Part shown: one piece after another, positions 14,652-22,529 of the stretch
Layout: each line of letters begins with the position of its first letter
Position numbering within the stretch: the first letter of the stretch is position 1
Assembly (NCBI RefSeq): GCF_947497045.1
Contig: NZ_CANMEU010000016.1
Span: 1 to 53,899, forward strand
Direction: 5' to 3'
Length of the DNA stretch: 53,899 nucleotides
Origin: an uncultured Tateyamaria sp.
GTDB lineage: Bacteria > Pseudomonadota > Alphaproteobacteria > Rhodobacterales > Rhodobacteraceae
Notes under the pieces: generated by a model
Databases searched by the model: none
The model's input: the letters and a program-made list of their open reading frames with translations, nothing else
Told to the model about the DNA's origin: nothing
Translations under genes and position numbers: made by a program

Positions 14652-15977
14652 TCATTCCTTGGGTGCGTCTTCGGTTAACAGATCGGGAGCTTGTGGGTCG
14701 TTGCGTTCCGCATCGACCAGTCGATCCAGCGCGGTGTCGGAAAATTCCTGAACATCGTCCACCGTTGCCGGCTTGATCGGTGCCGGTTTTTCGGGGGCAA
14801 TCGGTTGTTTGGCTTCGGTTGCGACCGCTTGACTGCTACCCATCAGCTGAATGCGATAGGTTGTGTCTGGCACTTCGACCCCTGCCGCTTCGACGGCGGA
14901 TTTGACAAGGCGCAAAGCCTCGCCTTTGGCACGCACAAGCGATGTTTCGTGTTGATCAATCCAACCTGTGACCGTCATAAAAATCGCACCATCCCCGATG
15001 CGTTCAATCCACACGATGGGTTCGGGGATGCGCAGCACAAAGGGCAGGTCAGCGACCGTCTGTTTCGCCAGATCGCGGATGCTGGCCAGATCCGCGTCCG
15101 AGGCGATCCCGATCTCGAAGGCGAACCGGCGTTCGACATTTGTGGAAAAGTTCACGATCCGGCTTTTGAACACGGTCGCATTGGGGATGCGAATGTGATT
15201 GCCGTCAAAGCTGAGCAGGATCGTCGCACGGCTGGTCAGCCGGATCACCTTGCCGATGTCGCCCTCGATTTCTACCGTGTCATTGGGCCGAAAGGGCTGG
15301 CGGATCGACAGCATGATCGAGGCGATGAAATTCTCGACCGTGTCGCGCACCGCAAAGCCGATGGCAAGGCCGACAATCCCGGCGGCCCCCATGATCGTAC
15401 CAAGCAGTGCCGTCGCCCCCAGAATATCAAGTGCGATGATTAACCCGCTGATAAAAAAGACCATTCGCACCACTTGTCGGTAGATATTGGCGATGAAGGC
15501 GTTTGGTGCGATCCGGTCCCAAGGATACTTCATCCGAGCGATCAAAATACCCGCCAGCAAGACCATGCCAAAGGCCACGATGGCGACCCCGATCAGCGGC
15601 AACAGGGCGACTACCTGTTCGATCCGCGTGCGAAAACGGTTGACCGCCGGGTTCAGCCGCGCGGCCACATCTGTCGTTTCGGTGACCTCGTTTTCGATGG
15701 CCACGACTCCTTCGACCCGGGCGACCAGATCGTTGAGGCGGGTGGCGGTGGCGGTGTCGACGGTGGTGCCGCGCAACGTCACGATGCCCGAGGATACCGC
15801 GACCGTTACCCCGTCATACCTGTCCAACTCGCCCAGAATATCGCGGATCCGCACGGCGATGGCGGCGTCCTGGCTGGCGCTGTCGGCGACGGTGATTGTG
15901 CCTTGGGGCTGGTCCGCGGTCTGGGCGAATGCGGCTGAGCCCATCAGGCACAGCGTCAGGATCAGTGCGCGGATCAT
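14652..15977 (-). CDS. Mechanosensitive channel (MscS family) with N-terminal BON domain
   Basis: The 441-residue protein has a signal peptide (MIRALILTLCLMGSAAFAQ), a BON-like domain (about residues 35-105, ending GVVAIENEVTE), three membrane helices (from about 125), and the MscS pore and beta domain. The pore region reads GIVGLAIGFAVRDTVENFIA and the beta-domain strand reads IRQPFRPNDTVEIEG. MscS channels release solutes on hypo-osmotic shock. The BON domain in front probably contacts the envelope. The C-terminal tail is Pro/Ala/Lys-rich. Its ATG overlaps the stop of the oxidoreductase gene upstream (15974-15977), so the two are co-expressed. Confidence 0.85.
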   Translation of the reverse strand: MIRALILTLCLMGSAAFAQTADQPQGTITVADSASQDAAIAVRIRDILGELDRYDGVTVAVSSGIVTLRGTTVDTATATRLNDLVARVEGVVAIENEVTETTDVAARLNPAVNRFRTRIEQVVALLPLIGVAIVAFGMVLLAGILIARMKYPWDRIAPNAFIANIYRQVVRMVFFISGLIIALDILGATALLGTIMGAAGIVGLAIGFAVRDTVENFIASIMLSIRQPFRPNDTVEIEGDIGKVIRLTSRATILLSFDGNHIRIPNATVFKSRIVNFSTNVERRFAFEIGIASDADLASIRDLAKQTVADLPFVLRIPEPIVWIERIGDGAIFMTVTGWIDQHETSLVRAKGEALRLVKSAVEAAGVEVPDTTYRIQLMGSSQAVATEAKQPIAPEKPAPIKPATVDDVQEFSDTALDRLVDAERNDPQAPDLLTEDAPKE

Positions 15978-16966
15978 GGACGGGTATCCACAAGGATTGC
16001 GCCCGCCCGCGCGCCCGCTTCAACCGCCTCATGGGCGGCGGCGCAGTCTGCCAAGGCAAAGGTTTCGTGGACCGGGCACACCAACGCGCCGTCCCCCAGT
16101 GCCGCATGCAGGCGTTTGATCGCCGCGTCCCGTTGGGGTGGCGGCAGCAGGTAGATCAGCAGGATGTCGATTGTGGCGGCTTTGAACAATAACGGGCCGA
16201 ACGGCAGGGTGGGTGACATGTCCCTGGCCGAGCCATATGCTGCGATGACCCCGTTGGGCGTAATCACCTCGGCATCGAGCGCGGCATTCACGCCAAATTC
16301 CGTGTCGATGATCCGGTCGATCAGCGCGCCGTCATTTGCGGCCAAAATCGCTGCGCCAAGGTCGGGGTCAGTGTAGTCGAGCACCGTATCGGCCCCCACC
16401 TGCGCGGCACGGGCCATCCCTTTGCCCCGTGCGGTTGTGATCACGCGGGCGCCACCCCACTTGGCCAGTTGCACGGCAAGAAGCCCGACAGTCCCCGCCC
16501 CGCCATGGATCAACAGGGTTTTTCCACGCACTTCGCCTGTACCAAACACTGCATGGGCGGCAGTCAGGCCCGGAATGCCCAGCACAGCGCCCGTTTCCAT
16601 TGATACATCTTCGGGCAAGGGCACGGCCTGTTCTGCGGGCAGTGTGATATGCGTCGCCGCGGTTCCAAGGGGGCGCTGCCATTGCCCATTCCAGATCCAG
16701 ACCCGCTCACCGATGCGGGTATCGGACACGCCCGCACCCACTGCCTCGATCACGCCAGACCCGTCACTGTGTGGGACAATCTGGTCAAACGCAGGCTTGG
16801 TCACACCCGGACGGCTGCCGCTGCGGGCCTTGACGTCCGACGGGTTCACACCGGAAAAATGCAGCGCGACCCGCACCTCGCCGGCCGCCGGTTCAGGTTT
16901 GCGCATATCCACCAGATGCAGCACTTGAGATGCCGGGCCGAAGGCGGAATAGGAGATGGCTTTCAT
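15974..16966 (-). CDS. NADPH:quinone oxidoreductase-like protein (zinc-free MDR family)
   Basis: The 330-residue protein belongs to the medium-chain reductase superfamily, quinone reductase branch. It has the N-terminal MKAISYSAFGPASQVL, a GroES-like half with HFSGVNPSDVKARSG, and a Rossmann motif LLIHGGAGTVGLLAVQLAKW. There is no structural zinc cysteine cluster, as expected for this branch. The start is placed at MKAISY (16964-16966) by comparison with the family, five codons after another possible start. It is first in an operon with the MscS channel. The substrate is not predictable from sequence. Confidence 0.8.
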   Translation of the reverse strand: MKAISYSAFGPASQVLHLVDMRKPEPAAGEVRVALHFSGVNPSDVKARSGSRPGVTKPAFDQIVPHSDGSGVIEAVGAGVSDTRIGERVWIWNGQWQRPLGTAATHITLPAEQAVPLPEDVSMETGAVLGIPGLTAAHAVFGTGEVRGKTLLIHGGAGTVGLLAVQLAKWGGARVITTARGKGMARAAQVGADTVLDYTDPDLGAAILAANDGALIDRIIDTEFGVNAALDAEVITPNGVIAAYGSARDMSPTLPFGPLLFKAATIDILLIYLLPPPQRDAAIKRLHAALGDGALVCPVHETFALADCAAAHEAVEAGARAGAILVDTRP

Positions 16967-17063
16967 CAATAGTCTCGTCAATTCAATGTCGGTGCGTGTA
17001 GCCTAGCCGTGACAGCCGAAAAGGCCAGCCGTGAAACGCAGGCCAGCAACCGCAGGAGTGCCC

Positions 17064-17453
17064 ATGTCCAGACGCGCCCTCGTCCCACCTGCCTTGCGCG
17101 ATGCTTGCGCGAGGGCCGGTATGTCGCCCGGTATCCTGTCCGGTGGGCACGTGTTTATGACAGGCGTCACGGGCGCAGGCGCAGATGGCGTGATGCCGGC
17201 CACGGAGAAGGCGCAGTTTCACGCCTGCTTTGAAAAGATCGCGGCCGTGCTGGCCGAGGCCGATATGGCGCTGACGCACATCGTCGAAATGACCAGCTAT
17301 CACGTGGGGTTGCGGGCGCATTTTGATGCGTTTGACGCGGTGCGCAAGACCTTCCTCGAGGCGCCGTACCCGGCGTGGACGGCTGTTGAGGTCGCAGGGT
17401 TGCGCCGCGAAGGGGCTGTTGTCGAAATCCGGGTGATTGCGGCGCTGGACTAG
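17064..17453 (+). CDS. RidA/YjgF family protein
   Basis: The 129-residue protein starts at the ATG at 17064, with CAGGAG 7 bases upstream (an earlier in-frame ATG at 17031 lacks this). It shows the RidA fold signatures GHVFMTGVTG, HIVEMTSYHVG and PAWTAVEVAGLRREGAVVEI. Members hydrolyse reactive enamine/imine intermediates or related compounds. The segment VEIRVIAALD corresponds to the end with the catalytic Arg in the VEIR-type motif. The stop overlaps the end of the opposing SH3 gene by 4 bp. Confidence 0.85.
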   Translation: MSRRALVPPALRDACARAGMSPGILSGGHVFMTGVTGAGADGVMPATEKAQFHACFEKIAAVLAEADMALTHIVEMTSYHVGLRAHFDAFDAVRKTFLEAPYPAWTAVEVAGLRREGAVVEIRVIAALD

Positions 17454-17968
17454 TCGCGCACTTCGTCCATAGCCACACCCCAAAGCCGTGCCTTGGGCAC
17501 CCAGCCTTTGTATCCTGCCGAGGACACGCGGCACCATTCCAGGTCGCACTTGCCAAGGCGCGCAATCACGCCCGCCTCAAGGGCCGCGGTGACAGGGGCC
17601 TGTGGTTCGGGGCGGCTGCGCAGGGTCATCATGTCCTGTTCGATGATGACGGTGCGGGTGCCAGAGAGCAGCGAATAATGGATCCACCCGCCAAGGCCGT
17701 CACGGTCTTCGACCCGGCGCCAGTGGCCGTGTTCGGCGGTGATGCGCAAGGGCATGTCGCGGCGTTGAAACACCCAGTCGATCCGGTGCGTCAGTGATGG
17801 GCCGCGGCGCACATTGCCTTCGGCGGCCTTGAGCGACACAAAGCGAGGCAGGGGCAGGTTTGTCACCGGGCCCACATCCTTGGCTGCAAGCGGCGCAATC
17901 ATGCACACCACAAGCAATTTCGCGACTCCAAGTCGCCAAGCCAATGCCATCACAGAAGTTCTGCTCAT
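17450..17968 (-). CDS. Exported SH3-domain protein
   Basis: The 172-residue protein has a signal sequence (VMALAWRLGVAKLLVVCMIA) and two bacterial SH3 units. The first is residues about 40-100 (FVSLKAAEGNVRRGPSLTHR, GGWIHYSLLSGTR) and the second about 105-165 (MMTLRSRPEPQAPVTAALEA, GYKGWVPKARLWG). Such proteins bind the cell wall. The ATG at 17966-17968 is chosen over the GTG one codon earlier because AGAGG spacing suits it. It is a single gene, convergent with RidA. Confidence 0.75.
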   Translation of the reverse strand: MSRTSVMALAWRLGVAKLLVVCMIAPLAAKDVGPVTNLPLPRFVSLKAAEGNVRRGPSLTHRIDWVFQRRDMPLRITAEHGHWRRVEDRDGLGGWIHYSLLSGTRTVIIEQDMMTLRSRPEPQAPVTAALEAGVIARLGKCDLEWCRVSSAGYKGWVPKARLWGVAMDEVRD

Positions 17969-18068
17969 CACGCGCCTCTTGAATATGGCCGAGGTTCTTG
18001 TGCCTCGTGCTCACATCCGCCACCATGCCATGGAAATGGCGCGCGCGCCAAGGTCAGGGAGGCCCCAC

Positions 18069-19055
18069 ATGCCAAAGGATCGTCTGAGTGTTGTTGTTAC
18101 GCGACGGTTGCCCGCCGAGGTCGAGACCCGGTTAAGCGAATTGTTCGACGTGACACTGCGCGACAGTGACGTGCCCATGACCCGAACGCAGGTTGTGGAG
18201 GCGATGAAATCCGCTGATGTGCTGGTGCCCACGATCACCGACACGATCGATGGTGCGATGATCGGGCAGGCCGGGGATCGGCTGAAACTGATCGCGAACT
18301 ATGGGGCGGGCGTGGACAATATTGATGTCGCCACCGCCCGCCAGCGCGGCATTCTCGTGTCCAACACACCGGGCGTGCTGACGGATGACACCGCTGACAT
18401 GACCATGGGTTTGATCCTCGCTGTCACCCGGCGCCTGCCCGAAGGGCTGGCGACCATGCAATCGGGCACGTGGGACGGATGGGCACCAACCGCATTCCTT
18501 GGGGGGCGTGTTGCGGGCCGTCGTCTGGGTATTCTGGGTATGGGCCGGATCGGGCAGGCTGTGGCCCGTCGGGCCGCTGCCTTTGGCATGCAGGTCCACT
18601 ATCACAACCGCCGCCGTCTGCGCACCGAGATTGAACAGGATCTGGATGCGACATGGTGGGAAAGCCTTGACCAGATGGTTGCGCGGATGGATGTGCTGTC
18701 CATCAACTGCCCGCACACCCCCTCGACCTTCCATCTGATGAATGCCCGCCGCCTCAAGCTGATGAAAGAGGATGCGGTGATCGTGAACACCTCGCGCGGT
18801 GAGGTGATCGACGAAAATGCGCTGACCCGGATGCTGCGGGCAGGTGAAATTGCCGGAGCGGGCTTGGATGTCTATGAACAGGGCACTCAGGTAAACCCCC
18901 GTCTGCGCGAATTGAAAAACGTGGTACTGTTGCCCCATATGGGCTCTGCCACCCGCGAAAGCCGGGTCGAGATGGGCGAGAAAGTCATCATCAACATCAA
19001 GACGTTCGATGATGGTCACCGCCCGCCCGATCAGGTTGTACCGTCCATGCTGTAA
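18069..19055 (+). CDS. D-2-hydroxyacid dehydrogenase (glyoxylate/hydroxypyruvate reductase type)
   Basis: The 328-residue protein has the full family set: ANYGAGVDNIDVATARQRG, the nucleotide motif LGILGMGRIGQAVARRAAAF, the substrate Arg in VNTSRGEVID, the Glu region AGAGLDVYE and the catalytic His in LLPHMGSAT. It reduces 2-oxo acids such as glyoxylate with NAD(P)H. The start at 18069 is supported by GGGAGG about 7 bases upstream. A much longer in-frame upstream extension overlaps the SH3 gene and is rejected. Gamma-glutamyltransferase follows 51 bp later with its own ribosome binding site. Confidence 0.85.
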   Translation: MPKDRLSVVVTRRLPAEVETRLSELFDVTLRDSDVPMTRTQVVEAMKSADVLVPTITDTIDGAMIGQAGDRLKLIANYGAGVDNIDVATARQRGILVSNTPGVLTDDTADMTMGLILAVTRRLPEGLATMQSGTWDGWAPTAFLGGRVAGRRLGILGMGRIGQAVARRAAAFGMQVHYHNRRRLRTEIEQDLDATWWESLDQMVARMDVLSINCPHTPSTFHLMNARRLKLMKEDAVIVNTSRGEVIDENALTRMLRAGEIAGAGLDVYEQGTQVNPRLRELKNVVLLPHMGSATRESRVEMGEKVIINIKTFDDGHRPPDQVVPSML

Positions 19056-19106
19056 TCACCGCAAGGCACCCCGCCTTGTCGTGGAATTTGACCAAAGGAG
19101 AGACCG

Positions 19107-20894
19107 ATGCGCTTTTGTCTGACTGTTGCTTTTTCTCTGACCGCGGGCACCGCGCTGGCCCAGCAGACCGCCGATGCGGTGCAACCTGAATCCGCAACCG
19201 AGGGCGCAGGTGTTGTCTTGTCCGAACAGGCGGCCGCGTCGCAAGTCGCAAAGGAGGCGGGCACGCCGGTTTCTGCCGCGACTTACATGGTGTCGGCGGC
19301 CAACCCGCTGGCTGTGCAGGCGGGCGTGGATGTGCTGGCAGAGGGGGGTACGGCGGCGGATGCGCTGGTGGCGGTGCAGACTGTTTTGGGGTTGGTCGAA
19401 CCACAATCCTCAGGTCTGGGCGGGGGTGCGTTTCTGGTCTGGTATGATGCCGAAGCGGGTGAGTTGACCACGCTTGATGCCCGCGAAACCGCGCCCTTGG
19501 CTGTGACACCACAACTGTTTCTGACGGATGATGGCGAGCCGATGGGCTTTTTTGATGCGGTTGTCGGGGGGCGGTCCGTCGGGACGCCCGGTACGCCTGC
19601 ACTGTTGCAGATGGTGCATGACAAATGGGGCAATCAGCCTTGGGCGGGTCTGTTTGATGCGGCCATTGATCATGCAGAGGGTGGCTTTGTCGTCTCGCCC
19701 CGACTGGCCGGATTGGTCGAGGGGGATGCGGAGCGTTTGACCGCAGCATCTGACGTTACCGCCGCCTATTTCTATCCTGAAGGTGTTGCTGTGAAGGCAG
19801 GCGACGTTTTGCAAAACGAAGCCTATGCCAAGACATTGCGTGCCATGGCCGCCAGCGGTGCGGATGCATTTTATACGGGCCAGATTGCGGATGACATCGT
19901 GGCCACTGTCAAAGGCCACGCCAGCAATCCGGGCGTTCTTTCCACGCTTGATCTGTCGATTTATCAGGTGAAGGAACGCGCGCCCGTCTGTGCCAGCTAC
20001 CGCGCGCATGAGGTGTGCGGCATGGGTCCGCCCTCGTCCGGGGCGCTGACGGTCGGGCAAATTCTGGGCATGCTGGATGCTTACGATCTGGCCGCCCTCG
20101 GGGCTGAAAACCCCGAAAGCTGGCGGTTGATTGGCGATGCCTCGCGGCTGGCCTTTGCAGATCGTGGGCGGTTTATGGCGGACAGTGACTATGTGCCGAT
20201 GCCGACAGCGGGTCTGGTGGATCCCGACTACCTCGCGGCGCGGGCTGTTCTTTTGGGGGGCGACAGGGCGCTTGGCGAAACACCTGCGGGCAATCCGGGC
20301 TTTGATCACGCCTCGAACTGGGCGGATGATGAAAGCATCGAACTCCCCTCGACCTCGCATATTTCCATCGTGGACAGCTTTGGCAATGTGGCCTCGATGA
20401 CCACAACCATCGAAAACGCGTTCGGGTCGCGGCTGATGGTGCACGGCTTCCTGCTCAACAACGAGTTGACCGACTTCAGCTTTCGCACCCATGCCGAAGG
20501 GGTGCCTATTGCCAATGCGATTGCGCCGGGCAAGCGGCCACGCTCCTCCATGTCGCCGACCATCGTGATGAAGGATGACGCGCCTGTTCTGGCCATCGGC
20601 AGTCCGGGGGGCAGCCGGATCATCGGCTACACCGCCAAGGCCATTATTGCCCATCTCGATTGGGGGATGGACGTGCAGCAGGCGATTGATTTGCCCCATG
20701 CCGTCAACCGCTTCGGGACCTATGATTTTGAGGAAGGCACATCCGCTGCCGATCTGGCCCCCGCCCTCGAGGCGATGGGGTTCGAGGTCAATGTGCGTGA
20801 GCTGAATTCGGGCCTGCACGCAATTGCGATTGGGGCAGATGGGCTGGTTGGTGGGGCCGATCCGCGCCGTGAAGGGATCGCACTGGGCGATTGA
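19107..20894 (+). CDS. ggt: Gamma-glutamyltransferase
   Basis: The 595-residue precursor has a signal peptide (MRFCLTVAFSLTAGTALAQ) and the two-subunit GGT layout. The large subunit contains GLGGGAFLVWYDAEAG and PPSSGALTVGQILGMLDAYD. The autocleavage site lies before the nucleophile Thr in PSTSHISIVDSFGN. Small-subunit motifs are ENAFGSRL, PGKRPRSSMSPTIV and GSPGGSRIIGY. It acts in the periplasm on glutathione and gamma-glutamyl compounds. AAAGGAGAG precedes the ATG. It shares direction with the hydroxyacid dehydrogenase and the FAD oxidase that flank it. Confidence 0.92.
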   Translation: MRFCLTVAFSLTAGTALAQQTADAVQPESATEGAGVVLSEQAAASQVAKEAGTPVSAATYMVSAANPLAVQAGVDVLAEGGTAADALVAVQTVLGLVEPQSSGLGGGAFLVWYDAEAGELTTLDARETAPLAVTPQLFLTDDGEPMGFFDAVVGGRSVGTPGTPALLQMVHDKWGNQPWAGLFDAAIDHAEGGFVVSPRLAGLVEGDAERLTAASDVTAAYFYPEGVAVKAGDVLQNEAYAKTLRAMAASGADAFYTGQIADDIVATVKGHASNPGVLSTLDLSIYQVKERAPVCASYRAHEVCGMGPPSSGALTVGQILGMLDAYDLAALGAENPESWRLIGDASRLAFADRGRFMADSDYVPMPTAGLVDPDYLAARAVLLGGDRALGETPAGNPGFDHASNWADDESIELPSTSHISIVDSFGNVASMTTTIENAFGSRLMVHGFLLNNELTDFSFRTHAEGVPIANAIAPGKRPRSSMSPTIVMKDDAPVLAIGSPGGSRIIGYTAKAIIAHLDWGMDVQQAIDLPHAVNRFGTYDFEEGTSAADLAPALEAMGFEVNVRELNSGLHAIAIGADGLVGGADPRREGIALGD

Positions 20895-20921
20895 GCCGGG
20901 TGCCAGGAGGAGAAGACGGAT

Positions 20922-22337
20922 ATGGTGCAAGCGATTGATCTGCCACGAAATGAGGACGGGATTGCGACGGCCCTCGGAGTGCTGAAACAGCAATTCGGGG
21001 ATCGGTTCCAGACCGGACAGGCGGTTCGTGATCAGCATGCGCATACCACCACCTACATTAGGGCACAGGCCCCGGATGCGGTGGTCTTTCCGACCTCGAC
21101 GCAAGAGGTGTCCGACATCGTAAAGGTCTGCGCGACCCACCGCGTGCCGGTCATTCCTTACGGCACCGGCACCTCGCTTGAGGGGCATGTGAACGCGCCT
21201 GCGGGCGGGATATCGGTCGATCTGACCCAGATGGATCAGATCGTGTGCGTCAATAACGAGGATCTGGATTGTGTGGTACAACCCGGCGTGACGCGTGAAC
21301 AGCTCAACACCTATCTGCGCGATCGCGGCCTGTTCTTTCCGATTGATCCCGGGGCCAATGCCTCGCTTGGGGGCATGGCCTCGACCCGCGCGTCCGGGAC
21401 CAATGCGGTGCGCTATGGCACGATGAAGGATAACGTGCTGAGCCTTGAGGCAGTGATGGCGGATGGTCGCGTGATCCGTACGGCGCAGCGGGCCAAGAAG
21501 ACGTCCGCGGGCTATGATCTGACCCGGCTGCTGATCGGGGCTGAGGGCACATTGGGCCTGATCACCGAAATCACCTTGAAATTGCAGGGCATCCCGGAGG
21601 CGATCTCGGCAGCGCGCATGTCTTTTCCGTCGATTGATGCGGCCTGTCAGGCGGTGATGACCACCATTCAATATGGCATCCCGGTGGCCCGGATCGAATT
21701 GATGGACGCGCTGAATGTGCGCGCGGCCAACGCCTATGCGGGGCTGGAATTGCCTGAAACGCCGCTGTTATTGCTGGAATTCCACGGCTCAGACAACGGG
21801 GTGAAGGAACAGGCAGAGATGTTCGGCTCCATCGCTGAAGATGCAGGCGGGACGGATTTTGCCACCACGGCGACGGCTGAAGAGCGCAACAAGCTGTGGA
21901 AGGCACGCCATGATCTTTATTGGGCGACGCTGCAATTGCGCCCTGGCGCGCAGGGTATTTCGACGGATGTGTGCGTGCCGATTTCGCGCCTTGCCGAAGC
22001 CGTGACTGGCGCGCAGGCCAAGGCCGAAGAGTTGGGGCTGCTTGCGCCTGTCGTGGGCCATGTGGGTGATGGGAATTTCCATTCGCTTGTGTTGATCGAC
22101 ATGGCAGATGAAGGCGAGGTTGCGCGCGCCGAAGAGTTCACCGCCTTTCTCGCGGATGAGGCGATCCGCATGGATGGGACCTGTACGGGCGAACATGGGA
22201 TCGGGCAGGGCAAGATGCCGTACCTGGTCAAGGAACTGGGGGCTGCGACCGAATATATGGCAGCCATCAAGGGTGCGCTTGATCCACATAACATTATGAA
22301 TCCTGGCAAGATTTTTGCACCCCGCAGCGGGGGCTGA
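20922..22337 (+). CDS. FAD-binding oxidase, D-lactate/glycolate dehydrogenase type (GlcD-like)
   Basis: The 471-residue flavoprotein has the PCMH-type FAD domain (PYGTGTSLEGHVNAPAGGIS, FFPIDPGANASLGGMASTRA, LIGAEGTLGLITEITLKLQG) and the FAD-oxidase C-terminal domain with VVGHVGDGNFHSLVLID and CTGEHGIGQGKMPYLVKELG. These match D-lactate dehydrogenase (cytochrome) and GlcD proteins. It lacks iron-sulfur domains. A strong site (GGAGGAG) precedes the ATG. The position near a D-2-hydroxyacid dehydrogenase suggests 2-hydroxyacid turnover, but the substrate is inferred. Confidence 0.85.
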   Translation: MVQAIDLPRNEDGIATALGVLKQQFGDRFQTGQAVRDQHAHTTTYIRAQAPDAVVFPTSTQEVSDIVKVCATHRVPVIPYGTGTSLEGHVNAPAGGISVDLTQMDQIVCVNNEDLDCVVQPGVTREQLNTYLRDRGLFFPIDPGANASLGGMASTRASGTNAVRYGTMKDNVLSLEAVMADGRVIRTAQRAKKTSAGYDLTRLLIGAEGTLGLITEITLKLQGIPEAISAARMSFPSIDAACQAVMTTIQYGIPVARIELMDALNVRAANAYAGLELPETPLLLLEFHGSDNGVKEQAEMFGSIAEDAGGTDFATTATAEERNKLWKARHDLYWATLQLRPGAQGISTDVCVPISRLAEAVTGAQAKAEELGLLAPVVGHVGDGNFHSLVLIDMADEGEVARAEEFTAFLADEAIRMDGTCTGEHGIGQGKMPYLVKELGAATEYMAAIKGALDPHNIMNPGKIFAPRSGG

Positions 22338-22529
22338 TCCGAAGAGTGCTGCGCGGCACGGAGGCGTAGAGGGTTCTGTGCCCCTTTGCTGACTGCACCG
22401 GGTTCTATTTCGAACAGGGACACAGGTGACGCGGAGTCGTTTTTGTCTGCTGAGCGGTCGGCTTGCTGGCGCGGGTCCGCTGCGCATTTTCTAGTAAGGT
22501 CTCAACAGGTTTTTGAGGGATTCGGGGAC

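Noticed and set aside
19410..21671. 753-codon open frame antisense to ggt and the FAD oxidase gene
   Set aside because: It lies opposite two clear genes with conserved motifs. Its product is rich in His, Arg and Gly without any domain, as expected for an antisense frame in GC-rich DNA.
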